This document shows positions 1 to 7,673 of a stretch of DNA of 22,914 bases, in pieces. Where the stretch lies: contig JBBQXS010000057.1 of NCBI GenBank assembly GCA_038209365.1, positions 1 through 22,914 of the forward strand, in the 5' to 3' direction. Under the pieces are notes generated by a model, which was given only the letters and a program-made list of their open reading frames with translations, did not search any database and was not told the origin of the DNA. Source of the DNA: DASQHW01 sp038209365 (lineage in GTDB: Bacteria; Actinomycetota; Acidimicrobiia; IMCC26256; PALSA-610). Made by a program: the position numbers and the translations under genes. Position 1 is the stretch's first letter. Every line of letters begins with the position of its first letter.

Positions 1-2412
1 GTCGCGCATGATCAGCGTCGACTTCACGAGCAGCCCGCTCATGCCGATGGCGTCGGCGTCGACTTCCAAGGCCTTCTCGATCATGTCGTTGATCGCGACC
101 TTGATGCCGAGGTTGTAGACCATGTAGCCGTTGTTCGTGAGAATGATGTCGACGAGGTTCTTTCCGATGTCGTGCACGTCACCCTTCACGGTGGCGAGGA
201 CGACCGTGCCCTTGCCGCCGGAATCCGCCTTCTCCATGTGCGGCTCGAGGAACGCGACCGCCGTCTTCATGGTCTCGGCCGACTGCAGCACGAACGGCAA
301 CTGCATCTGACCGCTCCCGAACAGCTCGCCGACCACCTTCATGCCGTCGAGCAGCACGTCGTTGACGATCGAGAGCGCCGGCATCGACGCCAGCTGCTCT
401 TCGAGATCGGCTTCGAGCCCGTCGCGTTCGCCGTCGATGATGCGGTGCTTCAACCGCTCTGCGACCGGCCAGCCCGAGCGGTCTTCCCGCTCGACCGCGC
501 CCGCCTCGACGCCTTCGAACAGCGCCATGAACTCCTGCAGAGGGGAGTAGTTCTCTCGTTGTCGATCGTAGATGAGGTCCAGCGCGACTTCGCGCTGGCG
601 TTCGTCGATGCGGTGCAGCGGCATGATGCGTGCCGCGTGCACGATCGCGGCGTCCAGGCCGGCCTCGCGACACTCGTGCAGGAACACGCTGTTCAGCACG
701 TGGCGCGCCGCCGGCTTCAACCCGAACGACACGTTCGAGAGGCCGAGGATCGTCGATGCGCCCGGGAGCTCCGTCTTGGAGCGCCGGATCGCTTCGATGG
801 TCTCCATCGCGTCGCGGCGGAGGTCCGCGTCGCCCGTCGACAGCGGGAACGTCAGGAAGTCGAAGATCAGATCGCTCGGTTCGAGGCCGTACCGCTCGAC
901 GGCGATCGTGTAAAGCCGGCGCGCGACTCGCAACTTCCACTCGACGTCGCGCGCTTGGCCTTCCTCGTCGATCGTGAGGCAGATGACGGCGGCACCGTAC
1001 TCCCGGGCGAGCCCGAAGACCCGATCCATGCGCTTGCCCGGCTCCTCGCCCTCTTCGAGGTTCGCCGAGTTGAGGATCGCCTTGCCACCGTGGTGCGCGA
1101 GGCCGGCCTCCACGACTTGTGGCTCGGTCGAGTCGAACACGAGAGGCAACGACGCTTGCGTCGCGAACCGGGCCGCGATCTCGTCCATGTCGACGGTGCC
1201 GTCGCGGCCGACGTAGTCGACGCACACGTCGAGCACGTGCGCACCTTCCTTCACCTGCTCCCGCGCCATCTGCACGCACGTGTCCCAGTCCGATTCGAGC
1301 ATCGCGTCACGGAACTTCCGGGAGCCGTTGGCGTTCGTGCGCTCGCCGACCGCCAGGTAGGCCAGCTCCTGATGGAACGGGACGTGGGAGTAGATCGACG
1401 AGCAGCCCGGCTCGAACTCCGGTGTGCGAACCACCGGCACGCGATCCGGGCCGAGCCGTTCGACGACGGTGCGGAGGTGCTCGGGGGTCGTGCCGCAACA
1501 GCCACCGACGATGTTGAGGCCGAACTCCGTGACGAATCGCTCGTGCGCCTCCGCGAGTCCCTCGGCCGTCAGGTCGTAGTGCGTGTGCCCGTCGACGACC
1601 GACGGCAGCCCTGCGTTGGGCAGCGCCGACAAGAAGGTGCGCGCGTGCTGCGCGAGGTATCGCAGGTGCTCGGTCATCTCCGGCGGCCCGGTTGCACAGT
1701 TCATGCCGATGACGTCGGGCTGCATTGCCTCCATTGCGGTGAGCGCGGCGCCGATCTCGCTGCCGACGAGCATGCGGCCGGTCGTTTCCACCGTGACCTG
1801 CACCATCAGCGGGAGCAGCACGCCGGCCTTCGCCATCGCGCGCCGCGCGCCGTTGATCGCGGCCTTCGCCTGCAGGAGGTCGTAGACGGTCTCGACGAGC
1901 AGCACGTCGAGGCCGCCGGCGAGCAAGCCCTCCACCTGGGCCTGATAGCCGTCGCGCAGGTCGGCGTAACGGATCTGACCCAGCGACGGGAGACGGGTCC
2001 CGGGGCCGATGGAGCCGACAACGAAGCGCGGACGACCGTCGGCGGCGTGTGAGGCCGCGACCTCTCTGGCGATCTCCGCGGCGCGGCGGTTGATCTCGAA
2101 GGTCTTGTCGGCGATCGCGTACTCGTTCAGCACCAATGGGAACGCGCCGAAGGTCGCAGTCTCGACCGCGTCGACGCCGGCCACGAAGAACTCGTCGTGC
2201 ATCTGCGCGACGAGGTCGGGCCGCGTGAGGACCAGATGCTCGTTGCAGCCGTCGAGGGCCTCGCCGCCGAAGTCGTCCGGGCCCAGATCCTGTCCTTGCA
2301 TGAAGGTCCCGAACGCACCGTCGAAGACCAGGACGCGCTCCTGGAGCGCGTCGAGGAACGGGTGCGTGGCGCCGCTCGTGGCGGGACGCTCGGTGTTCCT
2401 CGGATCAGACAT
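1..2412 (-). CDS. metH: Cobalamin-dependent methionine synthase, 3' end cut by window edge
   Basis: MetH transfers a methyl group from methyltetrahydrofolate through cobalamin to homocysteine, making methionine in the cytosol. The minus frame is open for 804 codons, from ATG at 2412 to the window edge with no stop. Seen in order: a homocysteine methyltransferase domain (about residues 15-320) with zinc ligands in MNCATG (about 238) and GGCCGT (about 301); a pterin-binding domain starting at GERTNANGS (about 353); and the B12 cap and binding domain with DVHDIG at 745-750, where His747 is the expected axial cobalt ligand. The full protein is usually about 1,150-1,230 residues, so the rest of the B12 domain and the reactivation domain lie outside the window. 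The start is supported by the N-terminal fit to the family and by a TAGCCT box 6 nt upstream. Identity is certain from domain order and motifs. Confidence 0.96.
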   Translation of the reverse strand, partial: MSDPRNTERPATSGATHPFLDALQERVLVFDGAFGTFMQGQDLGPDDFGGEALDGCNEHLVLTRPDLVAQMHDEFFVAGVDAVETATFGAFPLVLNEYAIADKTFEINRRAAEIAREVAASHAADGRPRFVVGSIGPGTRLPSLGQIRYADLRDGYQAQVEGLLAGGLDVLLVETVYDLLQAKAAINGARRAMAKAGVLLPLMVQVTVETTGRMLVGSEIGAALTAMEAMQPDVIGMNCATGPPEMTEHLRYLAQHARTFLSALPNAGLPSVVDGHTHYDLTAEGLAEAHERFVTEFGLNIVGGCCGTTPEHLRTVVERLGPDRVPVVRTPEFEPGCSSIYSHVPFHQELAYLAVGERTNANGSRKFRDAMLESDWDTCVQMAREQVKEGAHVLDVCVDYVGRDGTVDMDEIAARFATQASLPLVFDSTEPQVVEAGLAHHGGKAILNSANLEEGEEPGKRMDRVFGLAREYGAAVICLTIDEEGQARDVEWKLRVARRLYTIAVERYGLEPSDLIFDFLTFPLSTGDADLRRDAMETIEAIRRSKTELPGASTILGLSNVSFGLKPAARHVLNSVFLHECREAGLDAAIVHAARIMPLHRIDERQREVALDLIYDRQRENYSPLQEFMALFEGVEAGAVEREDRSGWPVAERLKHRIIDGERDGLEADLEEQLASMPALSIVNDVLLDGMKVVGELFGSGQMQLPFVLQSAETMKTAVAFLEPHMEKADSGGKGTVVLATVKGDVHDIGKNLVDIILTNNGYMVYNLGIKVAINDMIEKALEVDADAIGMSGLLVKSTLIMRD

Positions 2413-2424
2413 GGCGACAGGCTA
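2413..2424 (-). promoter_or_regulatory. -10 box TAGCCT of metH, probably leaderless
   Basis: On the minus strand TAGCCT (2419-2424) fits the actinobacterial -10 pattern TANNNT and ends 6 nt before the metH ATG. That spacing places the transcription start at or next to the start codon, so the mRNA is probably leaderless. There is no Shine-Dalgarno-like purine run between the box and the ATG. Confidence 0.5.
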
Positions 2425-2529
2425 CGTGGCCGCTCGCTCACGCCCCCGCTGGAATCCGCGCCGAGGTGCGGCGCAGGGGGCTCGGCGCCGGTCCGACACC
2501 TGCCCGAGCGTCCGTAGACTGCCCCGCCG

Positions 2530-3081
2530 GTGAAGGTCTACACGCGCAAGGGTGACGACGGCACGACCGGGCTGTTGTTCGGCGGCCGGGCGGCCAAGGA
2601 CGATGCCGGGCCGGACGCGTATGGCGCCGTCGACGAGGCCGTCAGCACGCTCGGCCTGGCGCGCGCCGAAGCCGGCCCCGGCTCCGAGCTGGGAGAGCTC
2701 CTCGTGCAGCTGCAGCGCGAGCTCTTCGTGGTCGGCGCCGAGCTCGCGACCGCGATCGACAACCGGCCGAAGCTGCAACCCGAGGTCTCGCTCGTGACCG
2801 CCGAGATGGTGTCGCGCCTCGAGCCAGTCATCGACGACGTCACCGCGCGCTTCGATCCCCCGACGGAGTTCGTGCTCCCGGGAGAGAACCGTGTGGCTGC
2901 CGCGCTCGACGTCGGGCGCGCCGTCGTGCGCCGGGCCGAGCGGGCGAGTGTCGCGGCGACGCGTGCGGGCTGGCTGCCCCGCGACAGCCAGGTCGTGCCT
3001 TACCTCAACCGCCTCGCCGATCTCGTCTACACGCTCGCCCGCTGGCAAGAGGGCCGGTTCCGCGCCGTGCGCGAGCACTGA
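2530..3081 (+). CDS. pduO: PduO-type ATP:cob(I)alamin adenosyltransferase
   Basis: It attaches the adenosyl group of ATP to cob(I)alamin, making adenosylcobalamin. The 183-aa protein has the family's N-terminal TRKGDDGTTGL (residues 4-14), which binds ATP, and the C-terminal RRAERASV helix followed by PYLNRLADLVYTLAR. Length matches this trimeric family of about 180-200 aa. The start is GTG; a TAGACT box at 2515-2520 lies 9 nt upstream and no Shine-Dalgarno is visible, so initiation may be leaderless. It is divergent from metH (B12 user) and pepA follows 16 bp downstream. The adenosylcobalamin it makes is the cofactor of the mutase encoded at 15171. Identity is strong; the family also goes by MMAB and the symbol is by family type. 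Confidence 0.93.
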   Translation: MKVYTRKGDDGTTGLLFGGRAAKDDAGPDAYGAVDEAVSTLGLARAEAGPGSELGELLVQLQRELFVVGAELATAIDNRPKLQPEVSLVTAEMVSRLEPVIDDVTARFDPPTEFVLPGENRVAAALDVGRAVVRRAERASVAATRAGWLPRDSQVVPYLNRLADLVYTLARWQEGRFRAVREH

Positions 3082-3097
3082 AGGAGTCCGCGTTCAC

Positions 3098-4582
3098 ATG
3101 GCACCCACCATCGAGCTGGTCACGACCGTCGCCGACGTCGACCTGCTCGTCGTGCCGGTCTTCTCGAGCCGCCAGCTCGGACCGGGCGCGTCGTCGGTCG
3201 ACGATGCGCTCGACGGAACGCTGGCGGACTTCATGGAAGAGGCCAACTTCGACGGCAAACGTGGAGAGGTCCTCGCGGTCCCCACGCGCTCGCGGCTCGA
3301 CTCGCGCGCCGCGCTCTTGCTCGGCGTCGGCGACCGAGACTCCTTCGATCTCGGCACGCTCCGTCGCGCGGCGGCCGTGCTCGCCCGGAGGGCGTCGACG
3401 GTGACCAGTGTCGCGACGACATTGCTCGACGCGGTCGGCTCGGATGTCGACCGCGGTGCCGCCGCGCAGGCGCTCGCCGAGGGCGTCGGCCTGGGGAGCT
3501 ACCAATTCTTGCGCTACAAGTCGGATGCGAAGCCGTCGCGCCTGGAACGTGTGCTCGTCGTCGGGCGGGGCGGCGCCAAGGCTCGCGCCGGCTTGGAACG
3601 CGGAGCGCGGATCGCCGACGCGGTTACCTGGGCGCGCGATCTGATCAACGAGCCGGCGGCGGCGAAGTCACCTGAAGACGTCGCCGAGCTCGCGCGCAAG
3701 ATTGCCCGCGCCTCCGGGTTGAAGGTGAAGGTCCTCGCCGGCGAACAGCTCGAGCGCGAGCGGATGGGCGGCGTGCTCGGTGTCGGCAACGGCTCGCACC
3801 GCCCGCCGCGCTTCGTGCGCCTCGAGTACGCGCCGCCCGGTGCCCGCGCGACGCTCGGTCTCGTCGGCAAGGGAGTCGTCTTCGACTCCGGCGGGCTCTC
3901 GTTGAAGACGGCCGGCGGCATGGAGACCATGAAGACCGACATGTCGGGTGCCGCCGCAGTCATCGCGGCGATGTCCGCGCTGCGTGACCTCGGCGTGAAG
4001 GTGCGCGTCGTCGGTTACGTGCCGCTCGTCGAGAACATGCCGAGCGGGCATGCCATGCGCCCCGGCGACGTCTTGACGATGCGCAACGGCAAGACCGTCG
4101 AGGTGCTGAACACCGATGCCGAGGGGCGCTTGATCCTCGCCGACGCGTTGGCGCTCGCCGACGACGAGGCAGTCGATGCGGTGATCGACCTCGCGACGCT
4201 CACCGGCGCCGTCGTCACCGCGCTCGGCGACAAGGTCGCGGGGTTGATGGGCAGCGACGACGCCTGGATCACACAGGTGCGGGACGCCGCGGATCGGGCG
4301 GGCGAGCGCGTCTGGCAACTGCCGTTGCCCGAGGACTACCGCCGGAATCTCGACTCCGAGGTCGCGGACCTCCGCAACATCTCGTCGGGGGGCGGCGCCG
4401 GAACGTTGACCGCCGGGCTGTTCTTGAAGGAGTTCGCGGGCGCGCGGCCGTGGGCGCACCTCGACATCGCGGGCACCGCGCGGTCGTCGGCAGAAGACGG
4501 CGATCTGTCGAAGGGTGGAACCGGCTTCGGCGTGCGGACGCTGCTCGAGCTCGCCCGCACCTTCAAAGCACCGAGGCGGTGA
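3098..4582 (+). CDS. pepA: Leucyl aminopeptidase (M17 family)
   Basis: This cytosolic two-metal aminopeptidase removes N-terminal residues such as leucine from peptides. The 494-aa protein has the variable N-terminal domain (about 1-170) and the M17 catalytic domain. Visible metal and catalytic positions are Lys258 in VGKGV, Asp263 in FDSGG, the KTDMSG segment, and the family signature NTDAEGR at 338-344. Length is typical (about 480-510 aa). ATG 3098 is chosen because AAGGAG at 3081-3086 sits 11 nt upstream; the frame is open further upstream, but that sequence is the adenosyltransferase gene in another frame. It overlaps the following cupredoxin gene by 4 bp, implying co-transcription. Confidence 0.96.
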   Translation: MAPTIELVTTVADVDLLVVPVFSSRQLGPGASSVDDALDGTLADFMEEANFDGKRGEVLAVPTRSRLDSRAALLLGVGDRDSFDLGTLRRAAAVLARRASTVTSVATTLLDAVGSDVDRGAAAQALAEGVGLGSYQFLRYKSDAKPSRLERVLVVGRGGAKARAGLERGARIADAVTWARDLINEPAAAKSPEDVAELARKIARASGLKVKVLAGEQLERERMGGVLGVGNGSHRPPRFVRLEYAPPGARATLGLVGKGVVFDSGGLSLKTAGGMETMKTDMSGAAAVIAAMSALRDLGVKVRVVGYVPLVENMPSGHAMRPGDVLTMRNGKTVEVLNTDAEGRLILADALALADDEAVDAVIDLATLTGAVVTALGDKVAGLMGSDDAWITQVRDAADRAGERVWQLPLPEDYRRNLDSEVADLRNISSGGGAGTLTAGLFLKEFAGARPWAHLDIAGTARSSAEDGDLSKGGTGFGVRTLLELARTFKAPRR

Positions 4583-4971
4583 CGCGCGTCCGCACAACCC
4601 TTTGCCTTGTCGTGTGCCTGCTGGGTGGCGCCGCGTGCGGAGGTTCGACGGGAGGAACGTCTGCGCGGCAGGCCGCGGTCGATTGGCGGGGCCGCACGCG
4701 CGTGGACGTCGATGCGAGGTCCAATCAGTTCTTGCCGACGGAGATCGTGATCAATCCGGGAACGACCGTCACCTGGCACAACCGCGATGCCATCACGCAC
4801 AACATCCGCGCCGCGCCAGGCGCTGTCGGCTTCGGAGGAGCCTTCGGTGCGGACTCCGGCGCCTTCGGTCCGGGTACGACGTACTCGTTCACCTTCACGA
4901 GGGAAGGTGACTTCGCGTACACGTGCACGATCCACCCGGGCATGACCGGAGACGTTCGGGTCACGACATGA
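4579..4971 (+). CDS. Cupredoxin (plastocyanin-like) lipoprotein
   Basis: A 130-aa exported blue-copper-type protein, likely an electron carrier or copper-binding protein at the outer face of the membrane. Residues 1-20 form a short basic n-region, a hydrophobic core and GGAAC, a weak lipobox with Cys20 as the lipidated residue. The mature part is one cupredoxin domain (about 40-130) with the type-1 copper ligand set His74, Cys116, His119 and Met122 (THN, then CTIHPGM). The GTG start shares GTGA with the pepA stop, so translation is probably coupled. The partner redox protein is not in the window. The copper site is clear; the physiological role is unknown. Confidence 0.85.
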   Translation: MTRVRTTLCLVVCLLGGAACGGSTGGTSARQAAVDWRGRTRVDVDARSNQFLPTEIVINPGTTVTWHNRDAITHNIRAAPGAVGFGGAFGADSGAFGPGTTYSFTFTREGDFAYTCTIHPGMTGDVRVTT

Positions 4972-5002
4972 GGCGCTTCCCCGGCGTCCGCTCCCGCTCG
5001 CC

Positions 5003-6166
5003 TCAGCCGGCGAGCACCGCGTGCGGCATGCAGAGATCGTCGTACTCGGCGATCACGATGTGCGCGTCCTCACCGCACGCCGGGCACGTCGGGTCGCGGC
5101 GCACCTTGAACGATCGGAAACTCTGATCGAGTGCGTCGTATGCGAGCAGCCTTCCGCGGAGCGGTTCGCCGAGCCCGAGGATGAGCTTGATCGCCTCGAG
5201 TGCCTGGATCGAACCGATGATCCCGGGAAGCACGCCGAGCACGCCGGCTTCCGCGCACGACGGCGCGAGCTCGGGCGGCGGCGGTTCGGGCAGCAAGCAG
5301 CGATAGCACGGTCCGTTGTACGGATCGAACACCGTGACCTGACCTTCGAAGCGGAAGATCGATCCGTGCACGACCGGGATGCGCTTCAACAGCGACGCGT
5401 CGTTGAGGAGGTAACGGGTGGGGAAGTTGTCGGTGCCGTCGACGATGACGTCGTAGCCGTCGATGATCTCGAGGATGTTGTCGGCGCCGAACCTCACGTC
5501 GTAGGTGACGACGTCGACGTCGGGATTGATCGCCGTCAGCGTCTTCTTGGCCGAGTCGACCTTGCGGTCACCGATGCGCTCCATGTTGTGCAGGATCTGT
5601 CGCTGCAGGTTCGACGCGTCGACGACATCCATGTCGACGATGCCGAGCGTGCCGACACCCGCGGCCGCGAGGTACAGCGCGGCGGGTGAGCCGAGGCCAC
5701 CCGCGCCGAGCAGGAGCACCTTCGCCTCGAGGAGCTTCTGCTGACCCTCCTCGCCGACTTCCGGCAACAGGATGTGCCGGTGGTACCGGTTCCGCTGCTC
5801 CGGGGTCAACGTCGCGGGCGTGATCCACGGCCGTCCCTCGTTCTTCCACCGGCCGAAGCCACCCGCCATCGAGACGACGTCGGTGTAGCCGAGGTCCGAG
5901 AGGGTCTTCGCCGCGAACGCAGACCGGGTGCCGCCCGCGCAGTACACGACGACGGGCGCGTCGTGGTTGGAGATCTGGTTCTCGACCTTGCTCTCGAGGT
6001 GCCCGCGCGGGATGAAGACCGCGCCGGGAATCGTCCCCTGCTCGAATTCGTCGAGCTCGCGCACGTCGAGAAACGTGGCGTCGCCCATGCGCCCTTCGGC
6101 GTCGGAAGGGTCGATCTCGCGAATTTGCTGCTTGGTCTGCTTGAGCAGGTCTCGGAAGCTGGACAT
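5003..6166 (-). CDS. Rhodanese-MoeB fusion, sulfur-carrier adenylyltransferase
   Basis: This E1-like enzyme adenylates the C-terminus of a ubiquitin-like sulfur carrier (MoaD, ThiS or CysO type) and helps load sulfur for molybdopterin, thiamine or cysteine synthesis. The 387-aa protein has an N-terminal rhodanese domain (about 10-115) with active-site Cys76 in VYCAGGTRS, then a MoeB/ThiF domain (about 120-387) with GAGGLG (154-159), adenylation Asp246 in DGTDNF, and zinc pairs CYRC (287/290) and CPAC (361/364). Mycobacterial MoeZ has the two domains in the opposite order. ATG 6166 has GGGAGAG just upstream and a TAGCAT box at 6199-6204. Which carrier it serves cannot be told, because no carrier gene is in the window. 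Confidence 0.92.
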   Translation of the reverse strand: MSSFRDLLKQTKQQIREIDPSDAEGRMGDATFLDVRELDEFEQGTIPGAVFIPRGHLESKVENQISNHDAPVVVYCAGGTRSAFAAKTLSDLGYTDVVSMAGGFGRWKNEGRPWITPATLTPEQRNRYHRHILLPEVGEEGQQKLLEAKVLLLGAGGLGSPAALYLAAAGVGTLGIVDMDVVDASNLQRQILHNMERIGDRKVDSAKKTLTAINPDVDVVTYDVRFGADNILEIIDGYDVIVDGTDNFPTRYLLNDASLLKRIPVVHGSIFRFEGQVTVFDPYNGPCYRCLLPEPPPPELAPSCAEAGVLGVLPGIIGSIQALEAIKLILGLGEPLRGRLLAYDALDQSFRSFKVRRDPTCPACGEDAHIVIAEYDDLCMPHAVLAG

Positions 6167-6279
6167 GCGCTCTCCCGGCCGAGGATTTTCGTCGCGAAAT
6201 GCTACCGCGACGGTCGGAAATACTGAACGGGTCGAGGGCGCTGCTTGTTCCCGCCGCGGTTTCAGGTGGGTGCAGGGTC

Positions 6280-7038
6280 TCAGACTCGGGCCGCGAGCGC
6301 CGGGAGGACCTCGCCGAGCTGCGCACGCACCACAGCGTCCGCGACCGAGTCGAACGGTGTCTCCTGCGCGCTCATCACGACGAGCCGGGCGCCGTTGCGC
6401 AGCGCGATCTCGGGAAGCGCCGCGGCCGGGTAGACCGCCAGCGACGTACCCAGCGCGAGGAAGAGGTCGGCCCTAGCGGCGGCGAGCTGCGAGCGATGCA
6501 GGTCGTCCGGGACGAGATTCTCGCCGAAGCTGATCGTCGCCGACTTCAAGATGCCGCCACAGCGCGTGCAGCGGGGGTCGTCTTCACCCGCGCGCACACG
6601 TTCGAGCGTCTCGTGCATCGGGCCCCGCCATCCACATGACATGCACTTGGCATCGCGGACGTTGCCGTGGATCTCCACGACGAGGTCGGGCGCCTGGCCG
6701 GCGGCGTGGTGCAGCCCGTCGACGTTCTGGGTCACCAGCGCGTGGAGGGCGTGCTTGCGCTCCAAGTCCACCAGCGCGCGATGTGCCGCGTTGGGAGTCG
6801 CGGACCACATCTCGCTGTTGACCCGGTTCTGCCAGGCGCGGCGGCGCACGACCTGATCCGACATGTAGTGCTCGAGGGTGGCGGTCTTCTCCGCCTCCGG
6901 GTTCTTCGTCCATACGCCCTGCGGGCCGCGGAAGTCCGGGATCCCCGACTCGGTCGAGATGCCGGCGCCGGTGAGGACGGCGACGAAGCTTGCGTCGCGA
7001 AGCCAGCTCGCGATGACGTCGAGGTCCGCTGCGTCCAC
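6280..7038 (-). CDS. Sirtuin (Sir2), NAD-dependent protein deacylase
   Basis: It removes acyl groups from lysines using NAD+, giving nicotinamide and O-acyl-ADP-ribose. In 252 aa it has GAGIS (24-28), the GIPDFRG loop, TQNVDGLH (103-110), catalytic His124 in EIHGN, and a four-Cys zinc site (132, 135, 157, 160). Length is typical for bacterial sirtuins. The start is GTG with TACCCT at 7045-7050, 6 nt upstream, which suggests a leaderless mRNA. It lies 113 bp upstream of, and on the same strand as, the rhodanese-MoeB gene. Acyl specificity cannot be read from the sequence. In B12 and propionyl-CoA users sirtuins often regulate acyl-CoA synthetases, but no such substrate gene is adjacent. Confidence 0.93.
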   Translation of the reverse strand: MDAADLDVIASWLRDASFVAVLTGAGISTESGIPDFRGPQGVWTKNPEAEKTATLEHYMSDQVVRRRAWQNRVNSEMWSATPNAAHRALVDLERKHALHALVTQNVDGLHHAAGQAPDLVVEIHGNVRDAKCMSCGWRGPMHETLERVRAGEDDPRCTRCGGILKSATISFGENLVPDDLHRSQLAAARADLFLALGTSLAVYPAAALPEIALRNGARLVVMSAQETPFDSVADAVVRAQLGEVLPALAARV

Positions 7039-7050
7039 GGCCCGAGGGTA
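7039..7050 (-). promoter_or_regulatory. -10 box TACCCT of the sirtuin gene
   Basis: TACCCT on the minus strand (7045-7050) fits TANNNT and ends 6 nt before the GTG start, as at metH and the cysteine desulfurase gene. The rest of the 229-bp gap to the STAS gene holds no convincing open frame; I see only a short CACAG-CGA-CTGTG hairpin at 7188-7200. Confidence 0.45.
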
Positions 7051-7267
7051 GCGACGTGTGCAGGAGGCGTTCTCGGGATCTTCAGCACCTTTCGCACAGG
7101 AGCCGACTTGGGTCTATCGTCGGCGATGCCGACCAATTTCTTCGGGTGAAGGTGGCGGGGACGGCTGGGCGCATGGGATCCGTTCCGACACAGCGACTGT
7201 GCAGACGTGGGGGAGTGCAGGGAGTGCCGCGGTTCCGGCGTTCCCGCGCCGTCGCGGCGGTCGCGTC

Positions 7268-7585
7268 ATGAGCGCGCCTTCGCATGACGACGAGGACGGC
7301 GGGAGCCCCGTCCTGCATCTCGAGGGCGAGCTCGATCTCTCGGTGGCCGAAGAGCTCGAGCAACAGCTGCTGCACGCGTTGCGGCGCGCCGACGAACGCC
7401 TGTGCGTCGACCTGAGCGAGGTCACCTACATCGACTCGTCCTCGGTACGCGCGCTCCTGCGTGCGGCCGCGATCGCGCACGACCGCGGCAAGCGGGTGCA
7501 GGTCACCAGCGCGAGCGGTATCAGCCGCCGGGTGATCGAACTGGCCGGCGTCGAGGACGTCCTGGGGCTCGACTCGCCGATATGA
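7268..7585 (+). CDS. STAS-domain protein, anti-sigma factor antagonist-like
   Basis: The 105-aa protein is a single STAS domain of the SpoIIAA type. Such proteins bind an anti-sigma kinase and are controlled by phosphorylation of a conserved serine. The N-terminal strand reads VLHLEGELDLS (about 15-25), and the phospho-site region is VTYIDSSSVRALL, with Asp56 followed by Ser57-59. ATG 7268 is chosen because the domain begins about 12 residues later; the frame stays open upstream but that stretch is low-complexity and unlike the family. No anti-sigma kinase or sigma factor gene is adjacent, so the partner is unknown. The cyclic-di-GMP gene follows 88 bp downstream. Confidence 0.85.
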   Translation: MSAPSHDDEDGGSPVLHLEGELDLSVAEELEQQLLHALRRADERLCVDLSEVTYIDSSSVRALLRAAAIAHDRGKRVQVTSASGISRRVIELAGVEDVLGLDSPI

Positions 7586-7589
7586 CGCC

Positions 7590-7607
7590 GGGGCCTGATC
7601 GGGCCCC
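7590..7607 (+). terminator. GC-rich hairpin after the STAS gene
   Basis: GGGGCC and GGCCCC form a perfect 6-bp stem around TGATCG, starting 5 bp after the STAS stop. No T-run follows, so this is a possible attenuating or terminator hairpin rather than a classic intrinsic terminator. Confidence 0.35.
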
Positions 7608-7673
7608 AAGGAACATCAAGCAGTTCTTGTAGTTTCCTTCAGTCGCGTCCCCGCGATCACGAAGGACATGGGT

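Noticed and set aside
172..2052. A 626-codon open frame on the plus strand opposite metH
   Set aside because: It is an antisense shadow of metH: Arg/His/Asp-rich composition, no domains, no ribosome site, and the minus strand translates into a complete MetH N-terminal region.
7058..7267. N-terminal extension of the STAS protein
   Set aside because: The extra 70 residues are low-complexity and unlike the family, and lie in the promoter region of the divergent sirtuin gene.
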